Part shown: positions 5,586 through 12,369 of the stretch, piece after piece
Layout of the letters: each line of letters begins with the position of its first letter
Numbering within the stretch: position 1 is the stretch's first letter
NCBI GenBank assembly: GCA_038211295.1
Contig: JBBQVS010000070.1
Coordinates: forward strand, 1-22,051
Direction of reading: 5' to 3'
Origin: JBBQVS01 sp038211295
GTDB taxonomy: Bacteria > Chloroflexota > Ktedonobacteria > Ktedonobacterales > Ktedonobacteraceae
Length of the DNA: 22,051 nt
Position numbers and translations under genes: made by a program
Notes under the pieces: generated by a model
Seen by the model: the letters and a program-made list of their open reading frames with translations, nothing else
The model's database searches: none
What the model was told of the DNA's origin: nothing

Positions 5586-7634
5586 ATGAACAACCAGAGT
5601 CCAGGAGAATCAACGCAGAGATTGGTAGGGCTACACTTGATGAACGCAGGCGATGGGGATGGCATGGATACAATGGAGACCATAAGTAATACAGAGCATA
5701 CCGTGAATAGAAGCAAGGATGACACGACTCCTCTTTTGCAGAGCAGGCCACAGACGGGTATACCCGTTGGTTTCACGCAGGAATATCATGTGCTTGCGGA
5801 GGTTGCCGCCAACATGAGTAGCGGCTTAGTTCTGCTCAATCAACGAGAACATGTCAGTTACTCTAACGCCAGTGCCTTGCGACTGCTGAATATTGGAAAA
5901 AGTGACGCGCAGCAACACTTTGATGTACGGAAGCACTTGCTCACGATTGCTTCCGAGCCAACACTTGCCCGTGTCGAGCTTGACCGTGTGTGGCATCATC
6001 CCGATCAAGAGTATTCTACTGATATCGCGGCTTTTGCGACACTTTCAGATGCTACAGTGCGTTGGTTGCGTGTGCATAGCTTTCCCGTGCGTGATGACGT
6101 AGGCCGATTGCTTGGGCGCGGCGTCTTGCTTGATGATGTGACGCTTGAGCATTCTGCCCTCGAAGGTCGCAGCGAAACGCTCGCGCTTGCCGCACATGAA
6201 CTCAAAACGCCGCTTGCGATTATAAAAGGCTGTGCCACGACGCTGCTTGGTAGCTCCGCGCGCTGGGATCCCGCCATGCAACACGAAATGCTTCAGATGA
6301 TCGACGCGCAATCTGACCGCCTGTATGATGTACTTAACACGCTCTTAGACGTATGGCGACTTGATGCCGGCACGCAAAATTTGCATCTTGCACAGGTCGC
6401 GCTTCCGGAATTGTTGCGCCAGCTGCTCGAACGTTGGCAAAAACGTGTGGTGACGCATCGCTTCTCACTTCGCATCCTGACGGAAGTACCTGTACTCACC
6501 TGCGATGTGCCACGTGTGGAGCAGGCCCTCAATCACCTTTTGGACAATGCTGTAACATACTCTCCTACTTCTAGCGCACCGATAACTGTGCAGGTTGAGA
6601 CAAACGAGACCGAGGTTCGGGTAAGCGTCATTGATAAGGGTGTTGGTATCGCGGCGGAACATCTGAATCGTATCTTTGATCGTTTCTACCGTGTTCAGGA
6701 TAGCGTAGAGCGTACTTCCAGTGGTAGCGGTCTTGGTCTTTCCGCAGCACGCGCCACAATTGAGGCACATGGTGGCAAAATCTGGGCGGACTCGCAGGGC
6801 ATTGGACAAGGAGCAACATTCTCATTCACGCTTCCACTTGCTTCACCCCTGCCTGCTCAGACCGTGCAACAGCATAGTGTTGCCGTAGAGAGTGGCGTTC
6901 CCACAATACAACCGCTTCGTTCAACCACGTTCAAACAAGATAAGCGTGTGCGTGTGCTGCTCGCCGAAAGTGATGCACGCATGACGCGCTACCTGCGGAA
7001 CAATCTGGAAGAGCAACACTATCGTGTGCAAATAGTGAGTCACGGCGTGCAATTTCTGCGTCAGCTTGATCTGGAAGAGCCGGATATTATTCTGCTTTCG
7101 ACGCGCCTCTCGGATATGAGCGGAGTGGAGCTGCTACAACGTCTGCGCGAGTTTTCGCAACGGCCTGTAATCATGCTCAGCGATACGTGCGATGAAGACG
7201 AACGCGTCCAGCTCTTTGATCTTGGCGGCGACGATCTTGTTATTAAGCCGTTTGGTATGAAAGAATTACTTGCCAGAGTACGCGCGCTCTTACGAAGACA
7301 AGCTGCATTGCCAGAGCAGGCCGCCGCGCAAGCCATCTTTACCACAGGTGATCTTATGATTGATTACGCGCAACACATCGTTACTGTGCAGAGTCGCACT
7401 GTGCAGTTGAGCCGTACAGAGTATAAGTTGCTAAGCACACTCGCGCAAAATGTCGGTATGGTTGTTACGCATGAGATATTATTAGAAAAGGTATGGGGGC
7501 CTGAATACAATCACGATATTGATTTTATCTGGGTGTATATCAGTCGTCTACGCCGCAAAATCGAGACTGATTCGCGCCATCCCCGATACATTCTGACGAT
7601 TCCTGATGTCGGGTACAAGCTCGCAAAATCATAG
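5586..7634 (+). CDS. PAS-histidine kinase-receiver-OmpR winged-helix fusion (one-piece two-component regulator)
   Basis: This 682-residue soluble protein contains a kinase and a transcription factor in one chain. Order: unstructured N-terminus (1-62); PAS-like sensor (about 65-188); HisKA with H-box AHELKTPL (H204); HATPase with N321, DKGVGIA (350-356), IFDRFYRV (363-370) and GSGLGL (380-385); a receiver (454-570); and an OmpR-type winged helix (585-680, VYISRLRRKIE and the VGYKL end). The receiver keeps the acidic pair (E461, D463) and K554, but the phospho-accepting Asp is Ser505 (PDIILLS). No membrane helix is seen, so the signal should be cytoplasmic. The start is uncertain: the likely promoter places the transcript start near 5588, so ATG 5586 would be leaderless; ATG 5640, after GGTAGGG, is an alternative costing 18 unconserved residues. 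It is flanked by oxidase and receiver-fusion genes; its targets are not visible. Confidence 0.9.
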   Translation: MNNQSPGESTQRLVGLHLMNAGDGDGMDTMETISNTEHTVNRSKDDTTPLLQSRPQTGIPVGFTQEYHVLAEVAANMSSGLVLLNQREHVSYSNASALRLLNIGKSDAQQHFDVRKHLLTIASEPTLARVELDRVWHHPDQEYSTDIAAFATLSDATVRWLRVHSFPVRDDVGRLLGRGVLLDDVTLEHSALEGRSETLALAAHELKTPLAIIKGCATTLLGSSARWDPAMQHEMLQMIDAQSDRLYDVLNTLLDVWRLDAGTQNLHLAQVALPELLRQLLERWQKRVVTHRFSLRILTEVPVLTCDVPRVEQALNHLLDNAVTYSPTSSAPITVQVETNETEVRVSVIDKGVGIAAEHLNRIFDRFYRVQDSVERTSSGSGLGLSAARATIEAHGGKIWADSQGIGQGATFSFTLPLASPLPAQTVQQHSVAVESGVPTIQPLRSTTFKQDKRVRVLLAESDARMTRYLRNNLEEQHYRVQIVSHGVQFLRQLDLEEPDIILLSTRLSDMSGVELLQRLREFSQRPVIMLSDTCDEDERVQLFDLGGDDLVIKPFGMKELLARVRALLRRQAALPEQAAAQAIFTTGDLMIDYAQHIVTVQSRTVQLSRTEYKLLSTLAQNVGMVVTHEILLEKVWGPEYNHDIDFIWVYISRLRRKIETDSRHPRYILTIPDVGYKLAKS

Positions 7635-7643
7635 ATTTCCATA

Positions 7644-7672
7644 TAGGGAGCGTTGCTCAGCAAAGCACCCTA
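7644..7672 (+). other. imperfect stem-loop after the kinase-regulator gene
   Basis: TAGGG (7644-7648) pairs with CCCTA (7668-7672), GC with GC, and TTGC (7653-7656) with GCAA (7660-7663), with two single mismatches. No T-run is adjacent. An alternative outer pairing, ATAGGG (7643-7648) with CCCTAT (7682-7687), is followed by CTTTTG and would act as a weak terminator. The two forms are mutually exclusive. I see no convincing promoter in the rest of the 172-bp gap before the next gene. Confidence 0.35.
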
Positions 7673-7806
7673 GTGTGCATACCCTATCTTTTGTTCAGGT
7701 GGTTGTAAGGAATTGTTTTTCTTTATTCAAGACCTCGCAATGTCAATCTTCTATGCTTTGCATGAAGCGGGAAACGAAACAAAATAGTACACGGAGAAAC
7801 CTTTTC

Positions 7807-8418
7807 ATGACTCAGGAGAAGAAGCTTACCGTTCTGATAATAGAGGCCGACGCATCGCTACGTCGTTTGATCGCGCTGGGTCTACAACATCGCAACATGC
7901 ATGTAGTTGAAGCGAGTTCTCTTGCTGCTTCCACTCTTACCGAATTTCCTGACCTGCTCATTGTGGATGTAGACAACGGAATTCGTCGTGATATATCGTT
8001 GCTCGACGCTGTAGAACCCGCTTTTGCTGCTGTCCCCACAATCGTCCTTGCGTGGGAACGTCTCCCCATTCTTAAATCTGCTACTGCTATTGCTGCCTCA
8101 AATCAGATTACATGTCTGACAAAGCCTTTTGACGCGCGTATCATGCATGAAAGCATTGATCGTTTACTGGCTATTCGTAAGGCGAAAGACGCGCAGATAC
8201 TCGCGCAAGCCGAAGAAATTTTGCTTGCGACGTACAGGTCGCGCACACAACCAAGCATCTGGCCTATTATCACCGCCATTGGTCTCTTCATCGCCTTTAC
8301 TGGAATGCTGCTCAATATCGCCGTTATCATACTCGGCCTTGCCATAGTCCTCACCGCTCTGCTCTGGTGGACACTAGGCGGCACAAAGCAGCACCACAAA
8401 AAAGTCGCATTGGGTTGA
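7807..8418 (+). CDS. response-regulator receiver domain fused to a two-helix membrane tail
   Basis: The 203-residue protein has a receiver domain (7-125) with E13/D15, the phospho-accepting D54 (PDLLIVD) and K106 in KPFD. Ala82 replaces the usual Thr/Ser after strand 4. A short linker helix (126-145) leads to two membrane helices (about 152-171 and 173-190) and a basic end. There is no DNA-binding or enzymatic output domain, so the output is at the membrane. The tail (148-191) aligns without gaps to residues 72-115 of the small oxidase subunit encoded at 3817-4176, with 13 of 44 identical, including the PS-x-WPI entry. ATG at 7807 is chosen for GGAG at 7793-7796; the frame is open further upstream but without receiver homology. 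It follows the kinase-regulator gene, which could be its phosphodonor. That partnership is inference. Confidence 0.82.
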   Translation: MTQEKKLTVLIIEADASLRRLIALGLQHRNMHVVEASSLAASTLTEFPDLLIVDVDNGIRRDISLLDAVEPAFAAVPTIVLAWERLPILKSATAIAASNQITCLTKPFDARIMHESIDRLLAIRKAKDAQILAQAEEILLATYRSRTQPSIWPIITAIGLFIAFTGMLLNIAVIILGLAIVLTALLWWTLGGTKQHHKKVALG

Positions 8419-8492
8419 TTTGAACACGCTTTTATTACGTTCCCACCATGCTTCTGTATCTGCGCGATACCTCAAACGAGTTTAACCGTTAC

Positions 8493-8522
8493 TTGACAAT
8501 ATTTTTTATACTCTCTTATGCT
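8493..8522 (+). promoter_or_regulatory. consensus-like promoter with no gene behind it
   Basis: A perfect TTGACA (8493-8498) is followed after 18 bases by TATGCT (8517-8522). It points rightwards into about 100 bases of noncoding sequence that ends in the intrinsic terminator at 8631-8673. A second TATAAT (8570-8575) followed by AGGAG (8580-8584) lies inside, but opens only a four-codon frame from ATG 8597. Confidence 0.5.
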
Positions 8523-8630
8523 CTTTCCATTCCATGTGAGGCTACGTCTCGGCTCCATCGCAATATGGTTATAATTGTCAGGAGAACCAAACATATATGC
8601 GGTACAAATAAGCTATTGTGCATAGAGAAA

Positions 8631-8673
8631 CCACACGAATGCGCCCATATGGGACGCATTCGTGGTACATTTT
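8631..8673. terminator. bidirectional intrinsic terminator between convergent units
   Basis: CGAATGCG (8636-8643) pairs with CGCATTCG (8655-8662). The stem extends inward as CCC/GGG with one bulge and outward through CAC/GTG-type pairs. Reading rightwards it is followed by ACATTTTCT; on the other strand it is followed by TTTCTCT. It lies between the end of the receiver-fusion unit (+) and the end of the ABC operon (-), so it probably serves both. Confidence 0.75.
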
Positions 8674-9600
8674 CTACCCAACCACACTGCCCAGCGTCAA
8701 GCCGTTACGCCAGTAGCGTTGCAGAAGCAAGAAGCCAAGAATCAAGGGCAACACGGAGAGGAGCGAGCCAGTGACGATCAGGCTATACACATATTGCTGT
8801 GCGCCCGCACTGGTATAGGAACTGTTCCAGGTTGCCAACCCCACTGTGATTGGATAAAGGTTAGGGTCACTAATCATCACGTACTGCAAGAAGTAGTTTG
8901 TCCAGACCGCCACGAACTGGAAGAGGAAAACTGTCACCAACGCGGGCGACATAATGCGTAGAACCACCGACCAGAACATGCGGAACTCGCCCGCTCCATC
9001 GACGCGTGCGGCATCAAGGAGCGCGTCTGGAATAGAACCCTGTGCGTAGATGCGAGTGAGATAGACGCCGAAGGGACTGACGATACTGGGTAGAATAATC
9101 GCCAAGTACGTATTTGTCAGATTCAGGCCACTCATGAGCAGGTAGAGCGGAAGCACGAGCACAGGTGCCGGCACCAGAACCGCGCCCAGGATGACTGAGA
9201 AGACGAGATTGCGCCCTTTGAACACGAACTTTGCCAGAGCGTACCCTGCCATAGCCGAGAATAGTGTGCCTATAACCGCACTGATGCCAGAGTAAATGAA
9301 TGAGTTTAGCAACCAGACACTATACAGGCCATTACTGTAGGTAAAGACGTTGTGCAGGTTGTTGAACAGATTGAAGCTATCCCCGAACCAGAAACCATTC
9401 GTGCCGAACAGGTCGCCGGATGTTTTTGTGGAGGAAATGACCATCCAGTACACGGGGAGAAGAAAGTAGATCGAGACGACAAAAAGCAACCCCATGAGCA
9501 GCACATTTGATGTATTGAAACGTCCTGGGCGTCGTGTTGTCTTTGTTGTTGCAGCGTCTTTTGCTTTCGCGGTAGCACGCGTTTGTGGAACTGTTGCCAT
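8674..9600 (-). CDS. carbohydrate ABC transporter permease, MalG-like
   Basis: This is the second membrane subunit of a sugar-type (CUT1-like) ABC importer. The 308-residue protein has a basic, Ala/Thr-rich cytoplasmic start (1-30) and about six membrane helices. The EAA loop that docks the ATPase is clear at 193-219: ALLDAARVDGAG followed by the Leu/Pro end RIMSPAL. The start is ATG at 9600-9598, with AGGAGT at 9614-9609 on the minus strand. The stop of the upstream permease gene lies only 4 bases away and overlaps this ribosome-site region, so the two genes are translated as a pair. Substrate cannot be read from sequence; the family mostly moves oligosaccharides or polyols. No ATPase gene is adjacent. 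Confidence 0.93.
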   Translation of the reverse strand: MATVPQTRATAKAKDAATTKTTRRPGRFNTSNVLLMGLLFVVSIYFLLPVYWMVISSTKTSGDLFGTNGFWFGDSFNLFNNLHNVFTYSNGLYSVWLLNSFIYSGISAVIGTLFSAMAGYALAKFVFKGRNLVFSVILGAVLVPAPVLVLPLYLLMSGLNLTNTYLAIILPSIVSPFGVYLTRIYAQGSIPDALLDAARVDGAGEFRMFWSVVLRIMSPALVTVFLFQFVAVWTNYFLQYVMISDPNLYPITVGLATWNSSYTSAGAQQYVYSLIVTGSLLSVLPLILGFLLLQRYWRNGLTLGSVVG

Positions 9601-9604
9601 CTTT

Positions 9605-10561
9605 TTATACTCCTGACTGGCGCTGTGTCAAGCGCAAGAAGCCAAACGAGAGGACGAAGGTAACAATGGCAAGGACGACGGAAAGCGCGGCGGTATAGTA
9701 ATAATTATTGTTGTTAAAGGCGGTGAAGTATGCGTACAGGTTTGGCGTGTAGGTGCTTGTAATGCTGTTCGATATCTGTGTCAGGACCTGTGGCTCTGTA
9801 AACAGCTGAAGTGTGCCAATAATTGAGAGGATACAGGTTAGCACAAGAGCTGGGGCGACAATCGGAATTTTGATATAGCGTGCGATATTGAACCCCGTAC
9901 ACCCGTCAAGTCGCGCTGCCTCTGTCAACTCCATCGGGATAGCTTGCAGTGCTGCAAAGATAATGAGCATGTTATAGCCTGTGAATTCCCAGGTAACAAT
10001 ATTTGCCATTGACCAAAGAATGGTGTTTCCACCGAGCAGGTCTACATGTAAGCCAATCGCTGCCAACCCTTTTATGAATGGACTCAACTCTGGGGCATAG
10101 AGAAAGCCCCAGATGAGCGCGGCTACCACGCCAGGGACGGCGTAGGGAATAAAGAAGGCGATACGAAAAAAGCTTTTGAAACGAACCGACGCCGAATCGA
10201 GAATGAGAGCTAGCAATAATGCTAACCCCAGCATGATTGGAACCTGAACAATGCCGAAGAGTAAGAGACGCGCGATGCCTTCAAAAAAGCTACGGTCAAG
10301 GAAGACATCATGATAGTTTCCAAGACCATTGAACGTGATTGTGGGTGCGCCTAGACCGAGACCACTACGCTGTGAGCGAAAAAGACTCTGGTACACCGCA
10401 TAAAAGATGGGCAGGATGAAGAACAGGAGAAAGAAGATGCCGAAAGGGGCAAGGAAAAGATAGGGTGTTACTGCTCGGCGTGTGACGTACTGCGTTCGCC
10501 GCCGCCGCCCCGTTGCGACTGCTGCCATCCTAACGCGCGAGGGTGTCGTCTCAAGAGCCAT
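9605..10561 (-). CDS. carbohydrate ABC transporter permease, MalF-like
   Basis: This is the first membrane subunit of the same importer, 318 residues, with an Arg-rich N-terminus (18-29) before the first helix (about 33-58) and roughly six helices in all. The EAA loop is at 211-238 (ELTEAARLDG through the IPIVAPAL end). An Asn/Tyr-rich external loop lies near residues 278-287 of the C-terminal half. The start is ATG at 10561-10559, with AGAGGAA about 9 bases upstream on the minus strand. It is separated from the binding-protein gene by 160 bp containing two large stem-loops, so its transcript level is probably below that of the binding protein. Confidence 0.93.
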   Translation of the reverse strand: MALETTPSRVRMAAVATGRRRRTQYVTRRAVTPYLFLAPFGIFFLLFFILPIFYAVYQSLFRSQRSGLGLGAPTITFNGLGNYHDVFLDRSFFEGIARLLLFGIVQVPIMLGLALLLALILDSASVRFKSFFRIAFFIPYAVPGVVAALIWGFLYAPELSPFIKGLAAIGLHVDLLGGNTILWSMANIVTWEFTGYNMLIIFAALQAIPMELTEAARLDGCTGFNIARYIKIPIVAPALVLTCILSIIGTLQLFTEPQVLTQISNSITSTYTPNLYAYFTAFNNNNYYYTAALSVVLAIVTFVLSFGFLRLTQRQSGV

Positions 10562-10622
10562 AGGTTGAATTCCTCTCTAAAATACGCCTCCATGTTTGGG
10601 GAGAGAATCGCCGTTTGAAGAG

Positions 10623-10666
10623 TGCCAGCGTGCAGGTATACAGGTAGTGATACTCTGCACCTGGCA
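10623..10666 (-). other. long stem-loop 2 in the binding protein-permease gap
   Basis: TGCCAG (10623-10628) pairs with CTGGCA (10661-10666), GTGCAG (10630-10635) with CTGCAC (10655-10660), and GTAT (10636-10639) with ATAC (10650-10653), with single-base bulges at C10629 and T10654 and a 10-base loop. No T-run follows on the minus strand. Together with the next hairpin it probably protects the 3' end of the binding-protein message or thins transcription into the permease genes. Confidence 0.65.
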
Positions 10667-10673
10667 TTGTGTC

Positions 10674-10716
10674 TTGTAGCAGTGTGTAGGTACTGTGAGT
10701 ACTCACGCTGCTACAA
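10674..10716 (-). other. long stem-loop 1 just after the binding-protein gene
   Basis: TTGTAGCAG (10674-10682) pairs with CTGCTACAA (10708-10716), continuing through TGTG/CACG. After a small internal loop, GTACT (10690-10694) pairs with AGTAC (10698-10702). This gives about 18 pairs in all and begins 6 bases beyond the stop of the binding-protein gene. It lacks a T-run on the minus strand, so it is a stabilising or partially terminating structure rather than a full terminator. Confidence 0.75.
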
Positions 10717-10721
10717 AAGTG

Positions 10722-12059
10722 TTAGGAACTTACGCTAAAGCCTTGCTTCTTCATTTGTGCTATCGTGCTAGTTTGCACCGCGTCAAGCGAGGCAGAAAGC
10801 GTCGTTTTACCATCAACTGCATTACTGAAGTTGTCGCCAACATCTGTGAACACCTGGTTCATTGTGGGTCCCCACTGGAAGTTCACATCGACATTGTTTG
10901 ACGCGTCTTTGAATGTGCTGAAAATGTCTTGTCCACCATAGAATGTCTTGACCGCATCACTCGCGGGCGTGTTCAACGCCGACGAAAGTGCTGGGTAGAT
11001 TTGCGCCGTGGTTATCAAGCTATTGACGCTATCGGTGTTTGAGTTGAGCCAAACCGCGAAGTCCGTAGCTTCTTTTGGATGTGGTGAGTTCTTGAAGACA
11101 ACGGTTGTCGAACCGCCCCAGTTGCCGGCGACCTTCTGCCCTGCTGTCCACTGCGGCATAGGCGCGACGGCCCAGTTGCCAGAGGTCTTAGGAGCGTTTG
11201 AAAGAATGGTGTTCGCGCCCCAGACTGCTGAAATCCATGTTGCGGCTCCGCCTGTCTGAAGATCGTTGTACCACGCCTGTGAGAAGTCAGGATCGGTCTT
11301 GACAAGCTTCTTGTCGAGCAAGCCCTGCCAATAGTCGCTTACCTTCTTTGACGCGGCATCATTAATACCAACCGTCCATGATTGTCCGTTGATACGGAAC
11401 CATTTCGCGCCGGCCTGCCATGCGAAACCGATGTACTGACCCGCTTCTTTGGGTGGGAAGTCGGTGATGTAATACTGTGAGTTGTAGGCGTGAAGTTTGG
11501 CAGCGGCTGCCGCATACTCGTCCCATGTGGTAGGAGGTGTGATGCCTGCCTTTTTGAAGAGGTCGGCGCGGTAGAACATTGCCATTGGGCCTGTGTCCTG
11601 GGGAATCGCGTAAATAGCACTGCCCTGTGTTGACTGACTCCATGTCCATGGAACAAACTTGTCTTTTACCGAGCCTGCACCATACTGTGACAGGTCGGTG
11701 AGACCACCTGTACCCTCAAAAGTGGGGAGAAACTGGTATTCAACCTGGCCCAGATCAGGAGCGTTCTTGGCCTGAATCTCCGTCAAGAACTTGGCATATG
11801 TGCCGTTGTTGCCCGCGGGGACGGACTGCACATTTACCGTGATGTTCGGGTGTGACGTGTGATAGAGTGCCGCCGCCTTGCCCATGCCGGGAACCCATGA
11901 GGCAAAGGTGAGCGTCACGGGGCCAGTGCTCGCGGGTGTGGTGCTACCTGTGCTAGTCGAGCCACCACATGCTGCAAGGGGTGCTATTACCATACAGGTA
12001 AGGACGATCAGCGCAAACTGCGAGAGCGATTTCCAACGAAATGAGGAAAGATACTGCAT
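10722..12059 (-). CDS. extracellular solute-binding lipoprotein of a sugar ABC importer
   Basis: This is a 445-residue family 1 (MalE-like) solute-binding protein. It has a basic start, a hydrophobic signal (about 14-30) and the lipobox LAAC with Cys31, then a Ser/Thr/Gly linker, so it is lipid-anchored outside the membrane. The body has the usual features: LTFASWVPG near the start of the mature domain, Ala/Gly-rich hinge segments, and many Trp/Tyr residues (for example around WYNDLQTGGAATWISAVW) suited to stacking on sugars. The start is ATG at 12059-12057, with AGGAGG on the minus strand about 6 bases upstream. It is the first gene of the importer operon, behind the promoter and LacI-type operator described separately. 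The actual ligand is unknown. Confidence 0.93.
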   Translation of the reverse strand: MQYLSSFRWKSLSQFALIVLTCMVIAPLAACGGSTSTGSTTPASTGPVTLTFASWVPGMGKAAALYHTSHPNITVNVQSVPAGNNGTYAKFLTEIQAKNAPDLGQVEYQFLPTFEGTGGLTDLSQYGAGSVKDKFVPWTWSQSTQGSAIYAIPQDTGPMAMFYRADLFKKAGITPPTTWDEYAAAAAKLHAYNSQYYITDFPPKEAGQYIGFAWQAGAKWFRINGQSWTVGINDAASKKVSDYWQGLLDKKLVKTDPDFSQAWYNDLQTGGAATWISAVWGANTILSNAPKTSGNWAVAPMPQWTAGQKVAGNWGGSTTVVFKNSPHPKEATDFAVWLNSNTDSVNSLITTAQIYPALSSALNTPASDAVKTFYGGQDIFSTFKDASNNVDVNFQWGPTMNQVFTDVGDNFSNAVDGKTTLSASLDAVQTSTIAQMKKQGFSVSS

Positions 12060-12081
12060 TCAAGCCCTCCTTTGGGCCGTT

Positions 12082-12098
12082 GTACACAAACCGTGTAC
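12082..12098 (-). other. small inverted repeat in the leader of the binding-protein gene
   Basis: GTACAC (12082-12087) and GTGTAC (12093-12098) flank a 5-base spacer, about 12 bases upstream of the ribosome site. It may be a short hairpin in the leader or a protein-binding half-site pair; nothing further supports either. Confidence 0.3.
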
Positions 12099-12160
12099 CT
12101 GGTACTGAGTCGCTACGCTAGACGTGAGTTGAGGTTGCCTTCCACCGCTCCTCTTCGAGC

Positions 12161-12178
12161 TGTGAAAACGCTTCCATA
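12161..12178 (-). promoter_or_regulatory. LacI/GalR-family operator (cre-like)
   Basis: On the minus strand the site reads TATGGAAGCGTTTTCACA, fitting the LacI-family/cre consensus TGnAAnCGnTTnCA with its central CG. It lies about 40-58 bases downstream of the predicted start of transcription and about 100 bases before the start codon, a position suited to roadblock repression. No lacI-type gene is in the window, so the regulator is encoded elsewhere. Confidence 0.65.
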
Positions 12179-12225
12179 CAAGTACATACGTTAGCAAGTG
12201 GGTGCTTCATCACGCCATACTGTAG

Positions 12226-12255
12226 AGGATAGCACAGGCAAGAGAGCGATGTCAA
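12226..12255 (-). promoter_or_regulatory. sigma-70-like promoter of the sugar ABC operon
   Basis: On the minus strand a perfect TTGACA (12255-12250) is followed after 18 bases by TATCCT (12231-12226), which is preceded by TGC, giving an extended -10. The predicted start is near 12219, leaving a leader of about 160 bases that carries the operator. In the divergent direction (12256-12369) I found no convincing promoter for the maturation operon; a CATAAT at 12320-12325 has no good -35. Confidence 0.65.
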
Positions 12256-12369
12256 TGAATGTTTAGGCCGTTGTAAGGTGGTCTTGCTTGCCTGCAAGTT
12301 AGCTATCAGGCATACGCACCATAATCAAACAGAAGAAATTTACCCGTCGAGAAAGATAGGTTGCGCGAA

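Noticed and set aside
8448..8774. Plus-strand frame of 108 codons starting in the intergenic region
   Set aside because: It runs through the bidirectional terminator into the 3' end of the MalG-like gene on the other strand, and has no ribosome site.
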